DNA of 64,000 nt from Macrothele yani (Eukaryota > Arthropoda > Arachnida > Araneae > Macrothelidae). This document shows positions 52,275 to 62,779 of the stretch, one piece after another. The stretch lies in assembly GCA_039090855.1 (NCBI GenBank), contig CM076991.1, positions 105,164,021 through 105,228,020 on the forward strand. Direction: 5' to 3'. Each line of letters opens with the position of its first letter. Within the stretch, counting starts at the first letter, position 1. The notes beneath the pieces are model-generated. The model ran no database searches. It was not told where the DNA came from and worked only from the letters and a program-made list of their open reading frames with translations. Position numbers and translations under genes: made by a program.

Positions 52275-54229
52275 AATACAAATTTCCTTCACGCACACAC
52301 GCACACACACACTGCTATTATGAATGTGTTATGATACATGTGAGCCTGACTTGTGGTGCCCTCTAACAATCAGTAATAGCAGCAGTACACTCACTGAATG
52401 AAAAATGAAGCATACAGCTTCCATTTGAAAACAATTCCTTGGAAATTGGGATTTCAGTCATTCTGAAGTACGGTGTGTGCAGTTTGATGCCAAAAGGTTC
52501 TGAAGAGTGACTATATGAAGTGAGCATGCTACCATATAAATGAACTACTCCCCTAAAATTTTCAGGACATCTGTACGAGAAGAAATGTTCAGGATCTAAT
52601 AAATTGAAAAAAAAAAAAAAGATCCTAATGAGAAAATGTAATGAAACCCAGATGTAGTATCTTGCTTGCTGAAATACAATGAAGTAGATTGAAGCATGGA
52701 ACTGTTTTCTAAAGCGGATAATTTTTCTTTTATTACAGTAGATATCAGCTATGTACATTTTTATATGCATGAATAGTACAAAATAAGTGTGGTGTTATTT
52801 GTTTTCTGGCTTAACTGATTTTAATTAAACAAACTAGAACCGAGAATAGATCTTGTGTCTTTGAGCCTCCATTTTCTCTAAGTTTAACAAGTACCTGATC
52901 ATAAATTTGTGTGCATTCAAATTTGGGATCACATTCTAAAGTGTTTATGCATCACATTTTAAAGTCTTCAGTGTTGACAAAAGCTTCACTACCTCAAGCA
53001 GGGCTTGAATGTTGGAATGGGGGGAGTAAACCAAAAATGACTTCCCACTCATGCAATGTGCATCAGTATCACACTTAATTATTATTTTTTTTTTAGAATT
53101 CTTCGACTGAATATTCCTTCTCATCTAAACAGCTTATAGCTGTCCAGACAATAATTAATAATTGGCAGATGGTGTATCCTGCAATTTTGTGAAGTTTGTA
53201 GAAATTGTCTGTATGGAAATTGTTGAACTATATGTAATCTACCTTGGCCACTTTCCTTAGAAGGCAGACTGTGTAGTCCAATTCCATATTTATAGATACT
53301 TTTAGTACAGTGATGTGCCCACTCCACCCTCTGATTTTGTTGCACTGCTCATGGAATTTTACAAAGAGCGGATATTGTAGAGTTCTATAAAATTTTTGAG
53401 GTGATTGCAAATTTTTTCATACAGCTACTGAAAGCAGTTATTTGCTAAGGAAATATTTTGTCTGTGTGTAGGAAAAATTTAATTATTGAGGGATCCTAAA
53501 AATTTTTATTTGTTTAAAAGATCCTAAAAAACTTATTTTTAATTAATTTTATTTATTTATTAATTTTTTTATTTTGCAAACGATTTGATAGAATGAAGGG
53601 TGTGTATACATATGGAGGGGGGTAGAGAGGGATCATATATATATATATAAAATGCAGAGTTTTTGCTGGTCCTTGATAAAGCCAAGGCTCAGTATTCTCG
53701 ACACCTTCTACATTCAGTTGTTTTATTTTATTTTTTTATCTTTTCTCCTTTTACTCACACAGGTAGATACATAACCTTTTCTATGTTGTATTAGGTGTGA
53801 GTCAAAATTATATATGTATTTTTTTGCTTAGGTATCTTCTTTATAGAATATATATATATATATATATATATATACAACTTATAGTGTATTAATTCCATGG
53901 GTGGTGGATCCTCAACCCTATCACTAATTGCTTTACTTTTATAAATTTTATTGGTAACGAAATCCTTGTAGCGATTGCTGGAATTGTTGCATTACTCGTG
54001 AATCCACTGAAATATAAGGAAATTTTTGCAAAAAATGGTGATTGTTTGAGGACCCATAATTATGGAATGATTATGTTTATGCTACTTTAACAAAGAATAT
54101 CTGCTATATGCACAGAAAAAATCACCGGAAATATTGATTTGCCAGGATAGGAAATCAAGGAATAAATGGAATTTAGAAAATTCCATTTATTAAATTCCAT
54201 CAAGGAAATCAACATTACTATAGATTTGT
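52275..54229. other. AT-rich interior, nothing assigned
   Basis: This contains a CA-rich stretch at 52293-52313, TA microsatellites near 53636-53650 and 53850-53873, and short frames on both strands without domains. Confidence 0.5.
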
Positions 54230-54640
54230 GTTTGTAGCATTACATCTTGGCTGAAGTAGAAATTCAACATTGCAATGAATTTTGCTCTGTAGCAGAAAAT
54301 ATTTGCTACAGAAGCAAAGTTCGTTTCCTGGATGAGCAATGTGACGTTGCTGGAGATCGACTTCTGTAGCAGAAATATTTGCTAAAGTAGCAAAGTTGGT
54401 TTGCTAGACTAGCAAATTGACATTGCTGGAGATCGGCTTTTGTAGCAGAAATATTTGCTGAAGTAGCAAAGTTGGTTTGCTAGAAGAGTAATAAAAACTT
54501 GCCACAGGAAACGGACGTCTTGCTGCTGCAGCAAAGCAGAATTCATTAGTATTGAAAGCAAACCTTTTGCTGAGCCTATATTCACTGGCAAAATTTGCTG
54601 CAGTAGCAAGTTTTTTGCTGTTACAGCAAATTTTTTTTTC
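54230..54640. repeat. Tandem AGCAAA module, right end of the 3.2 kb candidate
   Basis: Units of about 80 bp repeat: 'TTGCTGGAGATCG', 'CTTCTGTAGCAGAAATATTT', 'GCTAAAGTAGCAAAGTTGG' and 'TTTGCTAGACTAGCAAATTG'. At least two full and several partial units are present. Many words are self-complementary. Confidence 0.75.
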
Positions 54641-54651
54641 AGTGCAATATA

Positions 54652-55849
54652 CACTGAAGAGCAATTGAATTAGAGACAGCTGGCGTTATGCAAATTGGGC
54701 GCTGTGGGGGGCCCTGTAAACGGAAACGACATTACGTATGCAGCGATCCGACAATATAAGGAGTGATGCGATGGGAATCAGTAAGAGTCAGATTCAGTAT
54801 GGGTAAGACGAAGGATCTAAGCGCATTTTATCGTGGGCAAATTGTCGGGGCCCGAAGAATGGGTCACTCCATCTCGGAAGTCGTGCAGGCACTGGGATTT
54901 TTACGAGCCACTGTGTAACGGGTGAACCGTGAGTACATCGAATCCGGTAAAACCATCCCTGCAAGGGCCAACTGCCGTGGACAAGAGCTTGTGGATGAGC
55001 GGGGTCATCGTCGTCTAGCTCGCATTGTAACAGCGGATAGACGGGCCACAGTGCAAGAAACCACTCTGCAATTTAACGCTGCTGCACAAAAAAGTGTAAG
55101 CAGCCACACCATCCAGAACCGTCTCCTTGGTATGAGGTACAGAAGCCATCGTCCCACGAGGGTACCGCTGCTGACCGCACATCACATGGTTCAAAGATTA
55201 GCATGGGCGCGGGAACATCGCCACTGGAACCTAGACATGTGAAAAAATGTCGCCTGGACTGATAAGTCGAGATTCACGTTGGTACATGCGGATGGCACTA
55301 CACGAGTACGGCGCAAAACACATGAAGCGATGGATCCTTCTTTCCAGCAGGGTACACTTCAAGCTGTTGGGGCTGGCATTATCGTCTGAGAGCTGTTTAC
55401 GTGGACTGAAATAGGACCCCTGGTATCGTCCCTTACAGGTCAACGTTACCGGGATATCCTGGACGACCATTTGCTCCCGTTTGTGCGTCTTCAACTTCCT
55501 ATTGGGGACCTCATCCTGCAATAAGACAATGCACCGTGCCATCGCTCCCGAATTGTATCAGAATGGTTGGATAATTACTCCACCGGCGTGTCCTCGCTTC
55601 CTTGGCCAGCTAGGTCACCTGACCTCAATCCCATCGAGCACATCTGTGATGCCATCGAGAGAGATGTTCGAGGCTCTGACCCCCTTCCATCAAATCTTCG
55701 TGAACTGTGGGAGCTTGTTCAGGGTCGTGGATCCGTATGGCTTGCCAATGCTTCCGGTGCCTTGTCGAGACGAATTGCGCCGTCATCAGGACGAAAGGTG
55801 GTGCTACACGTTACAAGACAGGTATCTCGAATTCAATTGCTCTTCAGTG
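54652..55849 (+). mobile_element. TcB element
   Basis: TIRs CACTGAAGAGCAATTGAATT at 54652 and inverted at 55849, with TA on both sides (54650-54651 and 55850-55851). The length, 1198 bp, is normal. The related 3' half at 32109-32715 belongs to the same family. Confidence 0.93.
54799..55830 (+). pseudogene. TcB transposase, broken
   Basis: ATG 54799 starts MGKTKDLSAFYRGQIVGARRMGHSISEVVQALGFLRATV-stop. Then from 54922 comes NREYIESGKTIPARANCRGQ to RLAWAREHRHWNLDM-stop. The first catalytic block is AWTDKSRFTLVHADGTTRVRRK, followed by GPLVSSLTGQRYRDILDDHLLPFVRL. The second block is LQ-stop-DNAPCHRSRIVSEW, with the Asp preserved after a TAA for Gln. The third is SPDLNPIEHICDAIERDV (Glu present). 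At least three stops and later frameshifts inactivate it. Confidence 0.9.
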
Positions 55850-56058
55850 TAGAAGCATAAACCACGAAAACAAAATAGGATGCCAGCCCAATTCTCTAGA
55901 CCAGTGTTTCCCAACCGCCGGTCCGCTAGGTTTTTTCTGCTGTTCTTTGAGAAACGGGTGAATTTATTGATTTTTCCTCTGAATCGAAATGGAGTCAAAG
56001 TAAAAGGAAATATAGATCTAAATCTTTTTGAACACCTGTTCCGGAAGATTACAGAAAG

Positions 56059-56059
56059 C

Positions 56060-56092
<33 letters not shown>
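56059..56092. repeat. (TG)n microsatellite
   Basis: About 17 TG units inside the hAT element, between its left end and the coding remnant. Confidence 0.95.
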
Positions 56093-56096
<4 letters not shown>

Positions 56097-56099
56097 GGT

Positions 56100-56467
56100 A
56101 TGTGTGGATCGCTAATCTCTGCGCAGAAGATCTGAACTCCTGCAGACTAACTCATCAGGAAAAGGAAAACTTTGTTGAACTGCCTTCTGATGCCAGCCTG
56201 GTATCGATATTTAGATCGAAATCTCTGACTCAGTTTTGGAGTACTATGGACAAAGAAAATCCAAATCTCAGCGACAAAGCTCTAAAATTATTGGTAACAT
56301 TTTCGTCCAAGTATGTATTGTAAGAAAACCTTTTCAGCCGTTTCGGCAATCAAAACAAAGCACAAGAACATAATGGACATTAATGCTACTCTGCATCTTG
56401 CAGAAACTACACTGGAACCACGGCTCGAAAAGATTATCGCGAAGCAGCAACAACAGACGTCGCACTG
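56100..56467 (+). pseudogene. hAT transposase C-terminal dimerisation region
   Basis: The frame reads SLTQFWSTMDKENPNLSDKALKLLVTFSSKYVL-stop and continues in another frame as TFSAVSAIKTKHKN. A third stretch, TTLEPRLEKIIAKQQQQTSH, ends at TGA 56465-56467. The block LSDKALKLL..F...Y, FS, IK.K and a final EPR....QQQ.SH is typical of ZBED5-like and related hAT transposase ends. The DNA-binding and catalytic parts are missing. Confidence 0.8.
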
Positions 56468-56837
56468 ACCCCAGAAAAAATTTTATTAACGATAAGGAAA
56501 GTATTGTGGTATATTGATTATGGATTGCACTTATTAATCATTAAAGAACATTAATAGATTAACTGATATCAGCTCTCAGTCGGTAACATGGAATAATCTG
56601 GTATATAAATTATAGATTGTTCGTAGTGATCGTTGCAATGTAGAATATTACGAGATTAAATGCTCGAAAATAGCTTAAAGGTTTTGTTTCGACATCACCG
56701 GTCCGCGAAAAATTTCCCAACGTTTTGTCGGTCCGCAAATCAAAAAGGTTGGGACGCACTGCTCTATACCACACAGATGATGTCACAATGATTTCAATAT
56801 TTACATTCCCTTTGTACTTATGAAGCCTAGTAAGTCA

Positions 56838-57705
56838 CTCAGTATACAAAACATTGGAGATGGGCGTGATGTGCAGTTGACGTGGACATCTCCACGCAGA
56901 GTGGAACAGATCCAAACCGAACGCAGGCGATAAATAGACGGACAGCTTGGCTTTTTTAGATCCAGATACAATAAGTAGACAATCATTAGAGATAGGGGTG
57001 GTGGGCAGTTGACATTGACATCCCCACTGTAACGTATATTCTAAATTAACTTTCCTTTTTAGTTTCTTTCCCTACGTAAATCTTGAGTTTATTCTCAGCT
57101 ATGCTTCACTCTTAACGTGATATATTTTCTCTCAAACGAATACTGTTGCCAACATAATTGAGGTTGAATGAACGTGACGTATGCCTGTTTTGATAAGAAC
57201 GAGAGATTTAAACTACGAGTAAACTGTTATACTTGACGAGCGTTGCTTGGAGAGCGTTGTGAAAAGAGCGTTGTGTTGGAGAGCGATTAATGTGGAACGT
57301 AGCGTTGTTGGTGTGTGGTGTGTTTAATGTTGATACCGATTTGTTATGGAAGTGCTACATCGAGAAATAAAGCATATTTTCCGTAAGTTTGACTTCTGTT
57401 GTTTACATGTTTCGTCTGGCCGTTAAGGTTTAATTTAGGAACTATTTCATCTTATGGTGATGTTTTTAAAATAACGTAGAAGTACGAAAAGACTTCTACG
57501 TCATACCACACAGAGTCGAACAGACCCAAACCGAACGCAGGCGAAAAATAGACGGACAGCTGGGCTTTTAGATCCAGATACCATCAGTAGACAGAACATT
57601 AGAGATAGGGGTGATGGGCAGTTGACATGGGCATCCCCCGCTCAGAGTGGAACAGACACAAACCGAACGCAGGCGATAAATAGGCGGACAGCAGGGCTTC
57701 CCAAC
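56838..57705. repeat. Tandem repeat of about 135 bp, split by RepF
   Basis: Units share 'CAGAGTGGAACAGA', 'CAAACCGAACGCAGGCG', 'TAGACGGACAGC', 'TTTAGATCCAGATAC' and 'TAGGGGTGATGGGCAGTTGA'. One and a half units lie before 57027 and about one and a half after 57506. RepF sits in the break. Confidence 0.8.
57028..57505 (+). repeat. RepF, complete copy, inserted in a tandem repeat
   Basis: The insert begins TGTAACGTATATTC and ends CTACGTCATA. CCAC flanks it on both sides (57024-57027 and 57506-57509), a possible 4-bp TSD. The first bases TGTAACGTA and the inverted last bases TATGACGTA agree at seven of nine positions, so short TIRs are possible. A polyadenylation-like AATAAA occurs at about 57367. 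Other copies are at 42655 and 9785. It could be a MITE or a solo LTR. Confidence 0.6.
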
Positions 57706-57817
57706 ATTGTATCGCAATCGAGGAATATTTGTAAACGTGGGGATCTGAGCGACTTTGTTCGTGGACGCATTGTCGGCAAAAGACAGATGGTTCATTCTAT
57801 TGCCCAAGTGGTAAGAT

Positions 57818-60372
57818 GGTTGGCGGAAGACCGCCACACAGGAAAACTGCCACACATCTTTCAGCAACTTAGAAAACTGCCACACATCGGAAAACCGCCT
57901 CACAAGAAAACTGCCGCACAGGAAAACTGCCACACGCTTTTCATTAAGGGTCCGGGCACAAATTGCTATTCCAACGAGGAACATTTTGAATGTGTGGCAG
58001 TTTTCCAAGTTTCCGAATTATGTGTGGCAGCTTCCCAAGGTGCCTAACGATGGGAAGGAGCTCTTTTGTTTGTCGGAATTTTCATGTCCGTTCATACTTA
58101 GGGAAACTGGCCACAGAAGTTCGAGGGGGGGGGGAGATTGCCGTTTTCTGTCCTATATTGAGAATTGAATTGGGAACTCCAAACAAATTTCGAGAAAACT
58201 TTCTATGTAAGGCAAGCGAAAATTGTTGTGTTCAGGAAATGACCAATAACGTGGGATTTTTAATAACGCTGCACTTTTACTTAGGCACTAAATATTTACA
58301 TAACATGTCAAATTTGTAATATTTTTCTTTTACTTAATTAACTCATAGGCCCTACATCTCGGACTTTTTAACAGATTTTAATCCGCAGACTTTATATTCA
58401 TAACGATTACGTATCAAATCAAGTCAATATAATTGCTCTTTTACTTAGGCACTAAATAGTCATACGCCACGCCACGGGCATAGGCCTTTTTAACAGTTTT
58501 TATTCTACAAGTGTCATATTCACAACGTTTACACATCAGATCAAGTTAATAATATTGCACTTTTATTTAGGCACGAAATATTTATTCACAGGCCCTAGGC
58601 CTATGCTTAGGCCCTTTTACCAGTTTTTATTCTACCAATGCCATATTCACATCGTTTACACAGAAAATCAAGCTAATAATATTGGACGTTTGCTTAGGCA
58701 CGAAATAATAATTCACAGGGCCTAGGCCTTTTTAATAGTTTTTACTTTATCACTACCATATTCACAACGTTTACACAACAAATAAATGTAATAATATTGT
58801 GTTTTCACTTAGGCAGGAAATATTAATTCATAGGCCCTAGGCCTTTTTTACAGTTTTTATTCTGCCAATGCCATATTCACAACGTTTACACATCAAATTA
58901 AGTTAATAACACTGCGCTTTTATTTATGCACAAAATATTTATTCACAGGCGCTAGGCCTAGGCTTAGGCCCTTTTACTAGTTTTTATTCTACCGATATCA
59001 TATTCACAACGTTTACACAGCAAATCATGTTAATAATATTGGGCGTTTACTTAGGCACGAAATATAATTCATAGGCCCTAGGCCTTTTTAATAGTTTTGA
59101 CTCTATCAATGCCATATTCACAACGTTTACACAGCAAATCAATTTAATAGTATTGCGCTTTTACTTGGCCACGAAATATTAATTCATAGGCCCAGACCTA
59201 GGACCTATGAACGAATATTTCGTGCCTAAGTAACAGAGCAGTATTATTACATTTTTTTTATTTTTTTGTGTGTGTAAACGTTCTGAATATGGTACTGATA
59301 GAGTAAAAACTGTTAACATGGCCTAGGCCTAGAGTCAATGAATTAATATTTCGTGCCTAAGTAAAAGCCCAATATTATTAAATTTATTTGTTGTGTAAAC
59401 GTCGTGAATGGCATTGATAAAGTAAAAACTACTAAAAGGCCTAGGGCCTATGAATTTATATTTCGTGCCTAAGAAAACGCCCAATATTATTAACTTGATA
59501 TTCTGTGTAAACGTTGTGAATATGGCATTGGTAGAATAAAAACTGGTAAAAGGGCCTAAGCCTAGGCCTAGGGCCTGTGAATAAATATTTCGTGCCTAAA
59601 TAAAAGCGCAATATTATTAACATGATTTGATGTGTAAACGTTGTGAATATGACACTTGTAGAATAAAAACTGTTAAAAAGTCCCATGCCTGTGGCTTATG
59701 ACTTTAATATTTAGTGCCTAAGTAAAAGCGCAATGCTATTGGCTTGATTTGATACGTAAGCGTTATGAATATGAAGTCGGCGGAATAAATGCTGTTAAAA
59801 AAGTCCGAGGTGTAGGGCCTATGAATTAATTAAGTAAAAGAAAAATATTACAAATTGGACATGTTATGTAAATATTTAGTGCCTAAGTAAAAGTGCAGCG
59901 TTATTAAAAAATCCCACCTTATTGTCCTTTTCTGAACACAGCAATTTTCGCTTGGCTTACATAGAACGTTTTCTCGAAATTTGTTTGGAATTCCCAATTC
60001 AATTCTCAATATAGGCCAAGAAACGGCAATATTTATAACCCCCCCCCCCTCGAACTTCTGTGGCCAGTTACTTTAAGTATGAAAGGACATGAAAATTCCG
60101 ACAAACAAAAGAGCTCCTTCGCATCGTTAGGCACCTTGTGAAACTGCCACACATAATTCGGAAACTTGGAAAACTGCCACATCAGAAAACTGCCACACAT
60201 TCAAAGTGTTCCTCGGAGGAATAGCAATTTGTACCCTGCCCCTTAATGAAAAGCGTGTGGCCGTTTTCCTGTGTGGCAATCTTCCGTTGTGGCAGTTTTC
60301 TTGTGTGGCAATCTTCCGGTGTGGCAGTTTTCCTGTGTGGCAGGTTTCCTTTGTGGCAGTTTACAGTGAACC
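57818..60372. mobile_element. 2.55 kb foldback element in a Tc1 gene
   Basis: A perfect 8-bp TSD, GGTAAGAT, lies at 57810-57817 and 60373-60380. Removing the insert restores the Tc1 coding frame. Both tips begin GGTT when read inward. Next to the tips are short tandem repeats of the type 'GGAAAACTGCCACACA'. Further in, arms of more than 1 kb mirror each other, e.g. 'GGTGCCTAACGATG' and 'AATTCTCAATATAGG'-type words on both sides. The inner arms are tandem units of about 120-145 bp with 'TTACTTAGGCACGAAATATT' and 'CATATTCACAACGTTTACAC'. The axis is near 59190-59215. No transposase is encoded. Confidence 0.9.
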
Positions 60373-61227
60373 GGTAAGATCCCTAGAGTTCCCGAGGGCA
60401 AGCGTGTCAAGGGTGTCTCGCGAGCATACATCGACGAACGTACTAGCGCCCCGAGAGCAAGTACCACCACCTAACACACGCCACTGATTACCAGGGCCGA
60501 CGTAGACTCTCCAGGCTGGTACACTCAGACCGCCTGGTAACGGCGCCGGAAATCACACCCAGGTTAAATGCCAGACGCCCAAGCAGTGCCAGCAAGCGAT
60601 CGGTACGCGACGCACGCATTGTACCCTGCATTACTTGAGCAGACGCCCTACTGGTGTACTAGTGTTGATTGCTCGCCATTGGAAATTACGCCTCGCCTGG
60701 TGCCGGGGACATCAAAGCTTGACCACTGCGGGGTGACGCCGTGTCGCATGGTCAGATGAAACCCGTTTTCAGCTCTGCTGACCTAACGGGAATGTGTGGT
60801 GGCGTCGAAAACATGGGGTCATGGCCTCGCCGTTCCAGATTGGATCTGTTCAAGGTCATGGTGGCTCTGTGATGGTCTGGGGAGACTTCGCATGGGACGT
60901 ATTGGGTTCCTTTGTGTATCTTCAGATCTTTTTAACCGCTGCGCGCTACCAGAATGTGCTGGCTGATCACCTACGTGCTTTCATGGCCATCGCGTATTCT
61001 GCGGCAGATAGCTTGTTCCAGTAGGATAACGTGCCGCCCCATTGGTCCTCAACCAACCAGGCATGGGCCCAGTGGCCCCCACGGTTCCCGGATTTAAACC
61101 CTGTGGAAGCTCTCCGGGATGATTGCACAGGGTTTAAATTCGGGAACCTTGTTTAAATCCAGGGTTTAAATCCAGGGTTTAAATCCAATATTTCGGATGC
61201 TTCCAAAGATTTAAATCCGGAAAAGGG

Positions 61228-61545
61228 CCGCGGATGGCCTAGTGGTGAACGTTCGTGACTGACACGGAGAAATTTCAGGTTCGATCCCAGCAGATGCGAA
61301 CGCTCGAATCACTAAATATCCGCCATGCGTCGGAGGGGTACGCTAAGCCGTCGGACCCAGGGCCCTGGCTCCCTGGTAATAAATAACGGTATCTTCCACC
61401 CTCTTTCTACCTCACTTCCGTTTCGCTTTCCTATCGGGCACTGTAGCCCAAATCTCCTAGCTTCCTATTTCTGAGGGTTGTTTAAGACCTGGGGTCAAAC
61501 GCTCCCTTCCTAAAATCCTCTACATTTGATCTGATCTGATCCCGG
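61228..61545 (+). repeat. SINE-1, full-length copy
   Basis: Head 'CGGATGGCCTAGTGGTGAAC' (A box) and 'GGTTCGATCCC' (B box), then 'ACTAAATATCCGCCATGCGT', 'TTTAAGACCTGGGGTCAAAC' and 'AAAATCCTCTACATTTGATC'. It ends in a short GATCT repeat. It lies within the Tc1 pseudogene near its C-terminal coding part. Confidence 0.88.
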
Positions 61546-61734
61546 ATGCAATGGAGTGGAACATCAGGTCCATGGATCCGGCACCGACGTCTCGGACGGA
61601 GTTATGGACAATGCTGCAACAGACATGGCTGGCATTACCTCCGGAAGCCCTCCGACGTCTGGTGGAGTCAATGCTTCAGCGTGTAACTATTATTCGCGCT
61701 AGACGAGGACAAACATGCTATTAGAATTAACGGA

Positions 61735-62465
61735 AACACAAATATCTCTAATGTCTCATCCACCGAGTCCATAATAGACCTTGAATTAAAATGTGATTGC
61801 AAATAAACGTTTTTTTGTTTGATTTACCTTTTCATTTTGATTACAAGGAAGTAAATGGAAGAAAAACGAGCAAAATTATCTTTTGCCTTGATTAATGGAC
61901 TAGTAGAAGGATAAGGGTGAATGAAACAATCATTACCATTTGGCTTGATTGATAGAAGCGAATAAAATTTCCCTCTTTCTAGCGTTTTTACAAAAAATGT
62001 AAAAACGCTATAAAACATGTTATATTTAAGTCGAAAGTAATAAAATGGAAATCCGTTAGAACGAATTTAACGTAACCACCGAAATATTTCATAATAACGA
62101 AGTTTCGTAGGAATGAAATTTGATATTTTACTCAACCAATTTCAATCTGCATGCGCATATATTTAGAATATTTCCAATCAAAAAATTTTATCTAATATAT
62201 TTTGCTGATTTCAGAGTAAAAAATAACCAAAACTTCACTTGTCAATGTTATGATCATATCTTTGTCTGCAGAAAACCTGTGATTTTTTCAGGAAGGCAAT
62301 AGATGCAGGTGTTAAAAAAATTGTGCAAAGAATGCATAACAGAAAGCATATCTTTCGGAACGTTAATCTGTGATGTCACAAAACGGAAATGTTTTCCATA
62401 ACCGAAAGTGCTCTGTGTAGTAGAAGCCCCAGGCAGCACAGTAGTAGTAACTGTCTGTAGTAGAA
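61735..62465. other. Unassigned spacer
   Basis: AT-rich sequence without a recognised element. 'TAGCGTTTTTACAAAAAATG' near 61980 forms a small hairpin with 'TGTAAAAACGCTA'. Confidence 0.5.
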
Positions 62466-62470
62466 GCCCA

Positions 62471-62580
62471 GGTAGCACAGCCTTGAAATTTAACGTAGGC
62501 CTAAGACTTGGCCACCGTTTACTATTCCTAAAAGACGGTAGCTCCGTCTTAGGCCTACGTTAAATTGCAAGGCTACCTGA
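62471..62580. repeat. Hairpin, about 38-bp arms
   Basis: 'AATTTAACGTAGGCCTAAGA' (about 62487) and 'TCTTAGGCCTACGTTAAATT' (about 62547) are perfect inverted copies. They extend outward to 'CCAGGTAG' and 'CTACCTGA' with small gaps. The loop is about 40 bp. Confidence 0.85.
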
Positions 62581-62597
62581 GAGGAATTATCGCTAAT

Positions 62598-62775
62598 GCA
62601 GACGATGTGTGGAAGAAGCATCACATATTTTTCGAAGAATCTAAAGGCCAGAAAATCCATTTTTACGTTCGGACGCCAATTTAGAACCCAAATTCGCATG
62701 TGGCACTCCTCGAATCCAAATCCTTCTGCTCCGGAGCCGAATCCTTACCCAATTAAGCTACACCAGCAAGGGCTT
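62598..62775 (-). repeat. SINE-4, minus-strand copy
   Basis: The minus strand reads 'GTGTAGCTTAATTGGGTAAG' (A box) and 'GGATTTGGATTCGAGGAG' (degraded B box). The body with 'TTGGCGTCCGAACGTAAAAA' and 'GATTCTTCGAAAAATATGTG' matches 17330-17497. Confidence 0.7.
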
Positions 62776-62779
62776 ATCA

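Larger units (their letters stand above)
51419..54644. mobile_element. Candidate 3.2 kb DNA transposon with AGCAAA-rich ends
   Basis: The left tip CACTGAAAAAACAAACTATG and the right tip, read inward, CACTGAAAAAAAAATTTGCT start alike. Both terminal regions (51419-51740 and 54230-54644) are packed with TTTGCT and AGCAAA words in both orientations, which would fold extensively. The interior is AT-rich with only a short frame at 51947-52270. A TSD is not evident; the dinucleotide CA flanks both ends. It may be a degraded autonomous element or two related ends with unrelated filler. Confidence 0.5.
55902..56761 (+). mobile_element. hAT element, internally deleted, 860 bp
   Basis: The left tip CAGTGTTTCCCAACCGCCGG and the right tip, reversed, CAGTGCGTCCCAACCTTTTT have the classic hAT form. 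The 8-bp flanks are CTCTAGAC (55894-55901) and CTCTATAC (56762-56769), a TSD with one mismatch, as expected for hAT. Only the start and the C-terminal dimerisation region of the transposase remain. 'CGGTCCGC' appears near both ends. Confidence 0.9.
57735..61724 (+). pseudogene. Tc1-like transposase interrupted by two large insertions
   Basis: The N-terminal part reads GDLSDFVRGRIVGKRQMVHSIAQVVR up to 57817. It resumes at 60380 as SLEFPRASVSRVSREHTST. The join VVRSLEFPRASVSRV is exactly the helix-turn-helix expected. The first catalytic block is AWSDETRFQL (about 60748), then GSVMVWGDFAW, RYQNVLADHLRAFM and FQ-stop-DNVPPHWSSTNQAW (second Asp present) and PDLNPVEALRDD (Glu region). A rearranged stretch with repeated TTTAAATCC and SINE-1 follow. 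The C-terminus MEWNIRSMDPAPTSRTELWTML to RARRGQTCY ends at 61722. It is a dead copy useful for dating the insertions. Confidence 0.85.

Noticed and set aside
53121..53410. Minus-strand frames that look protein-like
   Set aside because: They are short, in AT-rich sequence, and match no family I can name.
57622..58047. 141-codon frame
   Set aside because: It mixes tandem repeat, the Tc1 N-terminus and the foldback tip in different frames; only the short Tc1 part is meaningful.
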